A stretch of DNA of 64,000 bases from Couchioplanes azureus. GTDB lineage: Bacteria > Actinomycetota > Actinomycetes > Mycobacteriales > Micromonosporaceae. The notes under the pieces are model-generated. The model ran no database searches. It worked only from the letters and a program-made list of their open reading frames with translations, and was not told the DNA's origin. The stretch covers positions 372,001-436,000 of the forward strand of contig NZ_BMQY01000001.1 in the NCBI RefSeq assembly GCF_014648355.1, read 5' to 3'. Numbering within the stretch: the stretch's first letter is position 1; each line of letters opens with the position of its first letter. A program made the position numbers and the translations under genes. Of this stretch, positions 16,801-25,183 are shown in pieces.

Positions 16801-17076
16801 GTGACCTCTGTCGAAGGGACCGAACCGATGTTGACCATGTACTCGACGCCCTGGTGTGGGTACTGCCACCGGCTGAAGTCGCAGCTCGACCGGGAAGGCA
16901 TCGCGTACGTCGTCGTCGACATCGAGCAGGACCCGAAGGCCGCCGAGTTCGTGATGAGCGTCAACGGCGGCAACCAGACGGTCCCGACGATGCTCTTCGA
17001 CGACGGCACGGCCCTGACCAACCCGTCGATCACCCAGGTCAAGGAGCGCCTTGCCGGCACGGGTGTGGCCGGTTGA
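16801..17076 (+). CDS. Mycoredoxin-like glutaredoxin
   Basis: A small thioredoxin-fold oxidoreductase of about 91 aa with active site CGYC (STPWCGYCHRLK) and the glutaredoxin cis-Pro motif QTVPTMLF. It matches the mycoredoxin-2-like protein found beside uvrD2 and whiB7 in actinobacteria, which reduces mycothiol mixed disulfides or partners with redox sensors. GTG 16801 is chosen; ATG 16828 is an alternative. A weak -10 (CACAGT, 16789-16794) sits 6 nt upstream, and there is no Shine-Dalgarno. It is divergent from uvrD2. Confidence 0.92.
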   Translation: MTSVEGTEPMLTMYSTPWCGYCHRLKSQLDREGIAYVVVDIEQDPKAAEFVMSVNGGNQTVPTMLFDDGTALTNPSITQVKERLAGTGVAG

Positions 17077-17107
17077 GCGAACTTTCACCCCGTTCGGGCC
17101 CCGGCGA

Positions 17108-17701
17108 CTAGTCGGGGCCTGCGCCTCCCGCGAAGTCACCTTGACTGCCCGGATGCGGGAGGCGGTGGCCGCAAGGAGGGCGACGCGAGCCGGACCGCCG
17201 CAGAATCCGCACCAGCAGCGCAATCGCTACCAGGTCGGCAAGAACCACACCTGCGGCGGCTGGCAGTCGGACCCGAGCCGTAGACCGACACTTCTGGTCC
17301 GTCCAGACAAATTCCGGGTGACCATAGAACGCATCCCGGGCGCTCCTTTCCAGGAAAGCCACCGTGCCGGCGGACGCGCCCGCGAAGCACTGCACCTTTC
17401 CCGCGCCGATGGTGCTGAAACGCCCATCGCTGCGCGCCCATTCGGCCGCATTTCCGGTGGAGTACTCGTCCGGGCCAGACAGGCGTGCCGGGACGTCTAC
17501 GGAGGTCGGGCCGAACACCAGAGGACCCGCGCCGACGAAGACACACGTCCAGGCGAGCGCGACAGCCGATGTCGCACGCCGTCCACGCCGCCACAACGAT
17601 GCACCAAGCAGGACTGGAACGATCGTTCCCGCCGCCCAGAGAGCGATGAGGAAGCTGTCCACCAGCGCGGACTGGGTGATGGACCCGCTCGAATCGTGCA
17701 C
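17108..17701 (-). CDS. Hypothetical membrane protein
   Basis: A 197-aa unrecognised protein. It has N-terminal hydrophobic helices (residues about 14-33 and 43-62), a soluble loop with two cysteines (VQCFAGA and TDQKC) probably outside the membrane, and a third helix near the C-terminus (AAAGVVLADLVAIALLVRIL) followed by a basic tail. It is convergent with the mycoredoxin-like gene; an imperfect CCCCG/CGGGG hairpin around 17096-17118 may terminate both. It lies between the redox gene and nudC but shows no sign of belonging to either pathway. Confidence 0.7.
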   Translation of the reverse strand: MHDSSGSITQSALVDSFLIALWAAGTIVPVLLGASLWRRGRRATSAVALAWTCVFVGAGPLVFGPTSVDVPARLSGPDEYSTGNAAEWARSDGRFSTIGAGKVQCFAGASAGTVAFLERSARDAFYGHPEFVWTDQKCRSTARVRLPAAAGVVLADLVAIALLVRILRRSGSRRPPCGHRLPHPGSQGDFAGGAGPD

Positions 17702-17744
17702 CGCAGCACCATAGCCGCGGCAGTCCAGGACCTGACGCGGCCGC

Positions 17745-18734
17745 TCAGGTGTGGCTCAGCCAGCGCTCGACCAGGTAGAAGGCGATCGAGGACCGCATCG
17801 GCAGGCTGAGTTTCAGGCCGCTTTCCGGGTCGGTGTGGTCGCCGGCGATCATCTGGGCGACTTCGCGCCGGGTGAACCACCGGGCCTCGTCGATCTCCTC
17901 GGGGTCCACGACGATGTCCTGGTCCTTGTCCGCCTCGGCGGTGAAGCCGAGCATGAGCGAACCCGGGAAGGGCCAGGACTGGCTGCCTTCGTACTTCAGC
18001 GACCGCAGCCTGACGCCGACCTCCTCGCGGACCTCGCGGACGACCGCGGCCTCGGCGGACTCCCCTGGCTCGACGTAGCCGGCCAGGCAGGAGAAGCGCC
18101 GGACGCCACTCTGCGCCGGCCAGGCGACGTTGTGGCCGAGCAGGCAGGCGCCCTCCGGACCGGCGACGCCGTCGTGCACCAGGACGATCATGGCCGGGTC
18201 GGTGCGGGGCCACATCTGGGTGCCCTGGGTGTCGGACCGGGACCAGCCCGCCTCCAGCACCGTGGTGGGCTGCCCGGAGCGGGGCGAATACCGGTGGCTG
18301 GCGTGCCAGTTGCCCAGCGCGGCGGCCGTGGTGAGGATGCCGGCGTCGCGCGGGCCGAGCCGGTCGCCGATGTCCCGCAGGGTGTGCGCCTCGGCGCCGT
18401 CCACCTCGGGCAGCGGCGCGTCGACGGCGAAGATCGGTACGCCGTCCGGGTCGACGCCCAGGAACAGGCGCTGGCCCTCCGGGGCCGCGTCCGCGCCGAC
18501 GAGCACCAGCGCGGGCTCGTCCGAGGACGCGTACCGCACCAGGGCGCGGCCGCCCTTGGCGATGTCCACGATCAGGACGAGGCCGGTCTTCCACGCCTCG
18601 TCGAGCCAGTCCTCGTCCCGCCTGCGGTGCGACGCGCGGTCGAGGGACGTACGGGCCAGCGGCGGGCCGTCGAGGCCCGGCTGCTGCTCGCCGACGTCGG
18701 GCTGGTCGCCTGGTTGCCGGGTGGAGGGGTTCAC
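17745..18734 (-). CDS. nudC: NudC-type NAD(H) pyrophosphatase / RNA deNADding enzyme, zinc ribbon lost
   Basis: A 329-aa Nudix hydrolase. The Nudix box is intact (GYVEPGESAEAAVVREVREEVGV), and the NudC-specific motif follows in the form SQSWPFPGS (usual SQPWPFP). It hydrolyses NADH and can remove NAD caps from RNA. The central zinc ribbon normally has four Cys; here the region reads YSPRSGQPTTVLEAGWSR and RSDTQGTQMWPRTDPA with no Cys at all, so the metal site is gone. GTG 18734 overlaps the stop of the upstream M16 gene (GTGA), so it is translationally coupled to the M16 pair. It has the same neighbourhood as Rv3199c. Confidence 0.9.
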   Translation of the reverse strand: MNPSTRQPGDQPDVGEQQPGLDGPPLARTSLDRASHRRRDEDWLDEAWKTGLVLIVDIAKGGRALVRYASSDEPALVLVGADAAPEGQRLFLGVDPDGVPIFAVDAPLPEVDGAEAHTLRDIGDRLGPRDAGILTTAAALGNWHASHRYSPRSGQPTTVLEAGWSRSDTQGTQMWPRTDPAMIVLVHDGVAGPEGACLLGHNVAWPAQSGVRRFSCLAGYVEPGESAEAAVVREVREEVGVRLRSLKYEGSQSWPFPGSLMLGFTAEADKDQDIVVDPEEIDEARWFTRREVAQMIAGDHTDPESGLKLSLPMRSSIAFYLVERWLSHT

Positions 18735-20050
18735 GCGGCGCCGCGCTCGACTGCCGTCAGCGTCGCGAGCTGGCTCTCGACCTGGTCCGCGTCGCCCAGG
18801 ACCACGGTGACCGCCTGGGCGGGCGCCAGGTAGCGCGCGGCCGCCTCGGCCACCTGCTCGCGCGTGGCCGAGGCCAGCGCCGCCGAGTGCTCGGTGAGGT
18901 AGTCCAGCCGCAGGCCGAAGCTGGCGTAGATGCTCGCCAGCCCGGCCAGGCCCGCCTGGGTCGACATGCCCAGCCGCAGCGTGCCGAGGGCGTACCGGCG
19001 GGCCTGCTCGAGCTCGTCATCGCTCGGCGGCAGGCTCGCGATCCGGCCCAGCTCGTACAGGGTCTCCAGCAGCGCCGGGCCGGTCACCTCCGTGGCCACC
19101 TCGGCCGCCACCACCAGCGCCGAACCCGCGACGAAGTGCTCGATGGCGGTGTGCGGGCCGTACGTGTAGCCCTTGTCCTCGCGGATGTTCTCCACCCAGC
19201 GCGACGAGAAGTAGCCGCCGAACACCATGTTGGCCAGCTGCAGGGCGGCGTAGTCGGGATCGGTGCGCCGCACCGCCGGCAGCGCCATGCGCAGCGAGGA
19301 CTGCACCGAGCCGGGCCGGTCGACGAGCAGCAGCGGGCCGGGCTCGAGCGCCGGCGTGGCGGGCACGTTGCCGTCGCGGCCGGCGCCGATCCAGTCGCCG
19401 AGGGCCTTCTCCGCCGCGTCGATCGCCTTCTCGACGTTGATGTCGCCGACCAGCACCAGCACCGCGCCGCCGGGCCGGACCCGGTCGGCGTGCAGGGCCC
19501 GCAGCTGCGCCGGGCGTACGCCCCTGACCTGCTCCGGCTCCGGGGTCTGGATCGCGTACGGGTGCCGGCCGTACATCCGCTTGAGCAGCGCCGTCCGGGC
19601 CAGGTGCCCGGGCTGGCTCTGGGCGACCTGGATGTGGTCGACGAGCCGGTCGCGTTCGGTGGCGACCTCGTCGGCCGGGTACGCCGCGTCGGTCAGCACC
19701 CCGGCGAGGATCTCCAGCATCCGGTCCAGGCCGGAGGCGAGCGAGTTGCCGGTGATCAGCAGCCGGTCGGGGTCCAGCCCGGCGGAGAGCCCGCCGCCGA
19801 CCGCCTGCAGCTCGGCGGCGATGTCGACGCTGGACATGGTGCCGGTGCCGGTGAACAGGGCCTGCGACAGCAGGGTCGCCCGGGCCAGCGGCGAGCGCCC
19901 GAACGGGATCCGCAGCCGCAGCTCGACCAGGGGTACGGCGGGACGCCGGATGGCGATGACCGTGAGGCCGCTGCTCAGCGTGCGCTCGGCCTGCCGGGGC
20001 AGCTTGATCTTGGAATCCGGCACGAGGTCCGGCAGGGTCCTGACGCTCAC
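18731..20050 (-). CDS. M16 family peptidase, non-catalytic partner
   Basis: A 439-aa M16 (pitrilysin/MPP-like) protein. The zinc motif HxxEH is missing; the equivalent stretch reads RIPFGRSPLARATLLSQALF. The conserved R...Y-type region of partner subunits is present (EDKGYTYG). It probably forms a heterodimer with the upstream active subunit, as in PqqF- and MPP-like pairs. It starts at GTG 20050 and overlaps the upstream gene's stop codon by four bases. Confidence 0.9.
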   Translation of the reverse strand: MSVRTLPDLVPDSKIKLPRQAERTLSSGLTVIAIRRPAVPLVELRLRIPFGRSPLARATLLSQALFTGTGTMSSVDIAAELQAVGGGLSAGLDPDRLLITGNSLASGLDRMLEILAGVLTDAAYPADEVATERDRLVDHIQVAQSQPGHLARTALLKRMYGRHPYAIQTPEPEQVRGVRPAQLRALHADRVRPGGAVLVLVGDINVEKAIDAAEKALGDWIGAGRDGNVPATPALEPGPLLLVDRPGSVQSSLRMALPAVRRTDPDYAALQLANMVFGGYFSSRWVENIREDKGYTYGPHTAIEHFVAGSALVVAAEVATEVTGPALLETLYELGRIASLPPSDDELEQARRYALGTLRLGMSTQAGLAGLASIYASFGLRLDYLTEHSAALASATREQVAEAAARYLAPAQAVTVVLGDADQVESQLATLTAVERGAA

Positions 20051-21354
20051 TTGTCGACTCCCGGGACGACCTCGACGGTGGCGCGGCCCTCGGGCCGCAG
20101 GGTGGCGGCGGCCGCGACGATCTGCGCCTCGGTGACCTCGCCGACCAGCTTGGGCAGCTCGTTGAGCAACTCCGGCCGGCCGCGCTGCAGCTCGAGCACC
20201 GCCATCGGCAGCGCCCGGCCGAGCACCGCGTCGGTGTCGCGCAGCAGGTGCGTGGCCATGCGGGCCTGGGTGCGGGCCAGCTCGCCCGGCGCGAGGCCGC
20301 CGCTGGCGAGCCGGTCGAGCTCCTCGTCGACGGCCCGCAACACCTTGTCCGCGTCGCCACCGGGCGGCAGGTGCGCCTGCAGCAGCAGCGCCGTCGGGTT
20401 GCGGACCTGGTATTCGTCGCCCATGAAGCCGAGGTAGCCGCCGATGCTGGTGACCGTCCGGTCCCGCTGCACGAGCCGCTCGACCAGGCGGGAGGCGTCG
20501 CCGTCGGTGAGCACCTCGGCCAGCACCACGTACGGCAGGTAGGCGGTGAAGTCGGCGATGGGATCCGGCACCCGCCATCCCGCGGCGATGGCCGGCAGCG
20601 GGGCGAGCCGGTCCACGTAGCTCTCCCGGCGCTCGGCCGCCGGGCCGGGCTCGGAGAAGTCGGGCAGCTCCGGTTTCGGCCGGGCCGGGACGTCGCCGAA
20701 GTGGCGCTCGACGAGCGCGACGGTAGCGGCCAGGTCGAAGTCTCCGGCCACCGCGAGCGTGGCGTTGCCCGAGGCGTAGTACTTGCGGAAGAACTCGGCC
20801 GCGTCGTCGACGGTGGCGCTCTCCAGATCCGTGAAGGAGCCGTAGCCGTCGTGCGCGTTGGGGAAGGTCTCGAACATCACCGGGGGCAGCTTCAGCCAGG
20901 GGAAGCCGCCGTACGGGCGGTTGAGGACGTTGACCCGGATCTCCTCCTTGACCACGTCCACCTGGTTGCGCAGGTTCTCCTCGGTCAGCCGGGGCCCGCG
21001 CATCCGGTCCGCCTCCAGGAAGAGCGCGCGCTCCAGGGCTCCGGCGGGCAGCACCTCGAAGTAGTCGGTGTAGTCCAGGTGGGTGGAGCCGTTGAAGCTG
21101 CCGCCCGCGCCCTGCACGTGCCGGAAGTGGGCGAGCTTCTCCAGGTTTTCCGACCCCTGGAACATGAGGTGCTCGAAGAGGTGGGCGAAGCCGGTGCGAC
21201 CCTCGGGTTCGGAGCGGATGCCGACGTCGTAGACCACGGCCACGCCGACGACGGGCGCGCTGCGGTCGGGCGTGAGGACCACCCGCAAGCCGTTGTCGAG
21301 GGTGAACCGTTCGACCGGGTATTTCGTCGCGGGGATCTTCGCTCTGCGGGCCAC
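20047..21354 (-). CDS. M16 family zinc peptidase, catalytic subunit
   Basis: A 435-aa M16 metallopeptidase with the inverted zinc motif HLFEH at residues 58-62 and the downstream Glu region ENLRNQVDVVKEEIRVN. It is cytosolic, with no signal peptide. It heads a coupled operon (M16 catalytic, M16 partner, NudC). GTG 21354 lies 6 nt after TAGATT, a leaderless arrangement. It may degrade small peptides; the physiological substrate is unknown. Confidence 0.93.
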   Translation of the reverse strand: MARRAKIPATKYPVERFTLDNGLRVVLTPDRSAPVVGVAVVYDVGIRSEPEGRTGFAHLFEHLMFQGSENLEKLAHFRHVQGAGGSFNGSTHLDYTDYFEVLPAGALERALFLEADRMRGPRLTEENLRNQVDVVKEEIRVNVLNRPYGGFPWLKLPPVMFETFPNAHDGYGSFTDLESATVDDAAEFFRKYYASGNATLAVAGDFDLAATVALVERHFGDVPARPKPELPDFSEPGPAAERRESYVDRLAPLPAIAAGWRVPDPIADFTAYLPYVVLAEVLTDGDASRLVERLVQRDRTVTSIGGYLGFMGDEYQVRNPTALLLQAHLPPGGDADKVLRAVDEELDRLASGGLAPGELARTQARMATHLLRDTDAVLGRALPMAVLELQRGRPELLNELPKLVGEVTEAQIVAAAATLRPEGRATVEVVPGVDK

Positions 21355-21360
21355 CCCAAG

Positions 21361-21366
21361 AATCTA
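21361..21366 (-). promoter_or_regulatory. -10 box of a leaderless promoter
   Basis: On the minus strand TAGATT ends 6 nt before the GTG of the catalytic M16 gene. Confidence 0.45.
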
Positions 21367-21485
21367 ACCCCCCGCCACACCATCCGACGGGTACGCCCGG
21401 TCACCGGGTAGAGGCGGAGTGCTAGCTTTCGCGTATCGCAAGACCACGACGTCAGCAAATGCATCGATATGAGCGAGGGACCTCC

Positions 21486-21839
21486 ATGCCGGTTGAGCTG
21501 CGACTGGAATGCGCGTCGACCGAGGACGCCGAGTCGCTTCACCGCTGGCTCCGCGGCGAGCAGCGGGTACGCGTCGACGGCCGGCTCGCGTGGGCCCGCA
21601 GCGACGACCCGGAGGCGATGGGCACCCTGCTGGACGTCCTGACCCTCGTCATCGGCAGCGGGCTCTCCGCCGGCCAGCTCGCGCTCGCCGTGGCCTCGTG
21701 GCGGGAGTCGCGCCATCCCTCGCCCCACGTGACCATCGTGCACAACGCCGCGGACGGCACCACCACCCGCATCGAGGCGGAGGACCCTCAGGCCCTGGCG
21801 GACGCCCTGCAGCAGCTGCAGGACCACGAGCAGAAGTGA
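21486..21839 (+). CDS. Effector-associated constant component EACC1
   Basis: A 117-aa protein resembling EACC1, a small component found beside caspase, trypsin or other effectors in actinobacterial conflict systems. Recognisable features are the N-terminal strand VELRLECAS followed by DAESLHRWLRGE, a central helix with glycines (LLDVLTLVIGSGLSAGQLALAVASW), the strand VTIVHNAADGTTTRIEAED and a final helix. ATG 21486 has GAGGGA 6 nt upstream; ATG 21459 in the same frame lacks this. The caspase-like gene follows after 3 bases. The family is thought to couple sensing to effector activation; the mechanism is not established. Confidence 0.85.
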   Translation: MPVELRLECASTEDAESLHRWLRGEQRVRVDGRLAWARSDDPEAMGTLLDVLTLVIGSGLSAGQLALAVASWRESRHPSPHVTIVHNAADGTTTRIEAEDPQALADALQQLQDHEQK

Positions 21840-21842
21840 CCC

Positions 21843-23114
21843 ATGAGTGACGTGGCAGACCCGGCCGTCTCTCAGGTCGTGCTGATCGGCGTCGCGGCGT
21901 ACCGCCGGCTCTCCCCGCTGCCCGCTGCCCGGCGCAACGTGACCGACCTGGGCGACCTGCTGCGCAGCGAGGATCTCTGGGGGGTGCCCGCGGAGCACGT
22001 CCACGTGCTGACCGACCCCGAGGATCCGGCGGCGGTGAGCCGGGCGATCCGGCAGGCGGCGGCCGCCACCGAGCGGGACGGGCTGCTGCTGGTGTACTTC
22101 GCGGGGCACGGGCTCGTCGACGCGGACGACGACAACCTGATCCTCGGCCTGCCCGGCTGCGATCCCGAGGTGCCGTACGAGCGCGGCGTCCCGTACGAAT
22201 GGATCCGCCGCGCCGTCGCCGACACCCGGGCCCGGCGCCGGGTCGTCATCCTCGACTGCTGCTACTCCGGCCGCGCCGGGGCGGAGATGGGCGGGGACAG
22301 CACCGGCACCGACGCGGTCGCCGACAAGGCGGAGACCGCCGGCACCTGCCTGCTGGTGTCCGCACCCGCCAACCGGCCCGCCATGGCGCCGCGCGACGAG
22401 GCCTACACCGCGTTCACCGGCGAGCTGATCCGGCTGTTGCGGGAGGGGCTGCGGCCACCGCCGCCGGAGGCGATGCCGCCCGCCCTCACGGTGCACGCCA
22501 TCTGGCGTGCGATACGCCGGGCCATGCTGCGCCGCGGGTACGAGCGCCCCGAGCTGCGCGCCCGGGACGCCGGCGGGGAGATCGCGCTGGTGCACAACGC
22601 GGCCGCGCCCCGGCACAACCTGGCCGGCAGCGTGCTCTACGCCGCGCCGTGGTTCGTCGACGACGACCTCGGCCAGCGGGTGGTCCTCGTGCTGCGGCAC
22701 AACCAGACGGGTGCCCTCGGCGTGTGCATCACCCGCCCCGAGGGCGACCTCCCGGCAGACTTCCCCGCCGCCTGGCGTCCGCTGCTGCGCAACCCGGTGA
22801 TGCTGTTCCACGGCGGACCGGTGGCCCAGGACGGCTACATCGTGGTGACGCTGTTGCGCGCGGGCGCCCCCAAGCCGCTGCGGTTCACGCCGGTCCGCGA
22901 CCGGCTGGGCACGCTGCAGCTGTCGGGTACGCCGGAGGACGTCGCCGAGAGCGTGGACGCGATGCGGGTCTTCGTCGGCTACCTCGGCTGGCGGGCCGGG
23001 GAGCTCGAGGAGTACCTCGACCGCGGCGCGCTGATCGCCAGCCGGCACACCTCCCGGCAGGTCTTCACCGAGCGCCCCGGCGAGCTCTGGCAGTCGCTGC
23101 AGGCGGGCCGATGA
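21843..23114 (+). CDS. Caspase-like peptidase (EACC1-associated) fused to a YqgE/AlgH domain
   Basis: A 423-aa two-domain protein. Residues about 10-240 form a C14 caspase/metacaspase-like peptidase with catalytic His89 in YFAGHG and catalytic Cys in ILDCCYSG (probably Cys140). Residues about 255-400 are a YqgE/AlgH (DUF179) domain with its typical LRHNQTGALGVCITRP and FHGGPV motifs. The peptidase would be the execution or activating module; the role of YqgE domains is unknown. The stop codon overlaps the ATG of the next gene by four bases (ATGA). It is second in the four-gene operon starting with EACC1. No signal peptide is present, so it acts in the cytoplasm. Confidence 0.9.
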   Translation: MSDVADPAVSQVVLIGVAAYRRLSPLPAARRNVTDLGDLLRSEDLWGVPAEHVHVLTDPEDPAAVSRAIRQAAAATERDGLLLVYFAGHGLVDADDDNLILGLPGCDPEVPYERGVPYEWIRRAVADTRARRRVVILDCCYSGRAGAEMGGDSTGTDAVADKAETAGTCLLVSAPANRPAMAPRDEAYTAFTGELIRLLREGLRPPPPEAMPPALTVHAIWRAIRRAMLRRGYERPELRARDAGGEIALVHNAAAPRHNLAGSVLYAAPWFVDDDLGQRVVLVLRHNQTGALGVCITRPEGDLPADFPAAWRPLLRNPVMLFHGGPVAQDGYIVVTLLRAGAPKPLRFTPVRDRLGTLQLSGTPEDVAESVDAMRVFVGYLGWRAGELEEYLDRGALIASRHTSRQVFTERPGELWQSLQAGR

Positions 23115-25183
23115 CGACGCCGGAAGCGGAGGGTGGCGGGCTGAGCCCCGGCGAGCTGCTCCTGCTCGAACGCCTCACCTCGGCGCTGCACGACGCCGAC
23201 CAGATCACCCTGCTCGTCGGCTCGGGCATCACGGCCAAGGCCATCCCGCGGGTGCACGGCGTCCTCGAGATCGCCGAGGGGTACGCCGCGGGCCGCAACG
23301 ACGACGGGGCGCTGGAGCGGGCCCTGGCCCAGGCGCGGGCCGAGCTCGTCGGCGCCCCGCCGATCGAGGTGTACCGCGCGTACCGGCGGGTGTTCACCGA
23401 CTGGGTCTCCGGCGACGCGTTCGACGTGATCGCGCAGCAGGCCGTGCTCAAGGCGTACGCCGCCCCGGACCCGATGGAGTCGCCGCTGGCCACGCACGGA
23501 CTGGGCCAGCGCCTGGAGCGTGGCATCGGCGAAGGCGTGGAGAACGACCGCTTCTCGTGGCAGCTGCCCCGCGGCGTACAGGCCCTGGGACACCTGCTCG
23601 CCCGCATCCCGGAGGCCTTCGACCACCGGGTCCTGACCACCAACTTCGACCCGCTGCTGGAGATCGCGATCCGGGACGCCGGCGGGCGGGCGGTGAGCCT
23701 GCCGCTGGACAGCCGGGGCAGCTTCGGGCACACGGGCGGCTCCGACGGCGCCGTACGCGTCTTCCACCTGCACGGCTTCTGGCGGCCGACCCTGCACGTG
23801 CGGGGCCCGCGGCTGCTGCACGACCCCGCCCGCATCGCCGACAACGCGCCGCTGGTGGCCACCACCGCCGACCTGATCCGCGGCGACACGGTCTGCGTGA
23901 TCGGCAGCAGCGACTGGGCCGGGACGATCGCCGCCGCGCTGGCCCGGACCCGGCCGATGCGGGTGCTGTGGGCCCTCGGCGACGCGGACGCGGCCACCGC
24001 GCTGCGCACGGCCGAGCGGCTGCGCGAGCGGACCGGCACGGCCGTGGAGTGCTTCCCCGGCGTCGACTCGGACCGGCTGTTCCCGGCGCTGGCCGAGCGG
24101 GCCGAGGTGCCCGTGCCCCCGCGCGCGACCGGCCTGCAGAACCGGGTGCGCCACCACATCTGGGAGCGCCAGCTCGTCTCCCAGCCCGGCACGCTGCCGC
24201 CGCGCGACGTCCCGGGACTGTTGCTCCAGCTGGAACGCCGGTTCGGCTGGGTGACCCAGCTCAGCGGGACGGTCCAGCCGATCCGGATGCTCTGGCCGGT
24301 ACGGCTGCGCGCGCGTGCCTCGGTGATCCACATGGTGCAGGCCTTCGTGGCGGGCGCGCTGGCCCGCCTCGGGGTGGAGGTCCGGGTCTGCGTGGACGAC
24401 GTCGGCTCCCGCAACCACGACGCCCAGGCGAAGTTCCGCGCGGACCTGGACCGGTGGATCGACCACACCGGCCACGGCGCGGTGCGCGACTTCGTCAGCC
24501 TGTCGGAGTTCCTGGACCAGAGCACGCGGCCCCCGGCCATGGACTCCCCCGAGGCCCTGCTGCGCCCGACGGATCCCTGGTCGGTGGCGCGCACCTTCTA
24601 CGGCGACCACAACCCGTCGCTCTACAGCCTGCTGGCGGCGGTGAAGGCGGTGCCCAACCTGACGTCGTGGGACGAGCTGGAGAAGAACGCCTGGCCCATC
24701 CTGCAGTCGCTGCTGCGTACGGACGCGAAGAACCTGCTGACGCCGCTCACGTTGTGGCCGTACCTGAACAGCATGCTCCTGGAGAGCGCCACCAACGACG
24801 TCATGACGCTGGGCGGCCGCGACGAGGCGATCCTGTGGGCACAGTGGCGGCAGACGTTCGGGCTGGGGCCGGGGCATCTCTACAACCCGTACATCAAGAG
24901 CCTGCGCCACGACGCCCACATGCTGCGCTGGTCGTCGCAGGAGGAGCTGGGCCGCCACCTGCACCGCACCCGGGAGCTGCCCGGCTGGGACGTGGAGGGC
25001 AGCTACATCCCCTGGCTGTTCCAGAACGCGCTGCTGCTGCCGGGGTACCTCAACAACGAGCCGGTGCCGGAGACCGACGACTTCCCGCTGGACTCGTGGG
25101 CGGCCTTCGTCGCGGCGATCGAGGACGGCAAGCCCGTCCTCGACGACCTCGCCGCCCGGGTGACCGACCTTTTTCTCCGATGA
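23111..25183 (+). CDS. SIR2-like protein with unassigned C-terminal domain
   Basis: A 690-aa protein. The N-terminal part is SIR2-like: the nucleotide motif LLVGSGIT is at 34-41, TTNFD at 176-180, and the catalytic-type His221 in FHLHGFW. Defence-associated SIR2 proteins deplete NAD+. The zinc-binding Cys of true deacetylases are absent. From about residue 388 to the end is a separate domain of about 300 aa that I cannot assign (IRMLWPVRLRARASVIHM, VEVRVCVDDVGSRNH, WSVARTFYGDHNPSLY). It starts with a Rossmann-like strand-helix-strand pattern and an R-x-R/H-M motif that could bind a nucleotide; that is inference. Four-base overlaps link it to both neighbours. Confidence 0.88.
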   Translation: MTTPEAEGGGLSPGELLLLERLTSALHDADQITLLVGSGITAKAIPRVHGVLEIAEGYAAGRNDDGALERALAQARAELVGAPPIEVYRAYRRVFTDWVSGDAFDVIAQQAVLKAYAAPDPMESPLATHGLGQRLERGIGEGVENDRFSWQLPRGVQALGHLLARIPEAFDHRVLTTNFDPLLEIAIRDAGGRAVSLPLDSRGSFGHTGGSDGAVRVFHLHGFWRPTLHVRGPRLLHDPARIADNAPLVATTADLIRGDTVCVIGSSDWAGTIAAALARTRPMRVLWALGDADAATALRTAERLRERTGTAVECFPGVDSDRLFPALAERAEVPVPPRATGLQNRVRHHIWERQLVSQPGTLPPRDVPGLLLQLERRFGWVTQLSGTVQPIRMLWPVRLRARASVIHMVQAFVAGALARLGVEVRVCVDDVGSRNHDAQAKFRADLDRWIDHTGHGAVRDFVSLSEFLDQSTRPPAMDSPEALLRPTDPWSVARTFYGDHNPSLYSLLAAVKAVPNLTSWDELEKNAWPILQSLLRTDAKNLLTPLTLWPYLNSMLLESATNDVMTLGGRDEAILWAQWRQTFGLGPGHLYNPYIKSLRHDAHMLRWSSQEELGRHLHRTRELPGWDVEGSYIPWLFQNALLLPGYLNNEPVPETDDFPLDSWAAFVAAIEDGKPVLDDLAARVTDLFLR

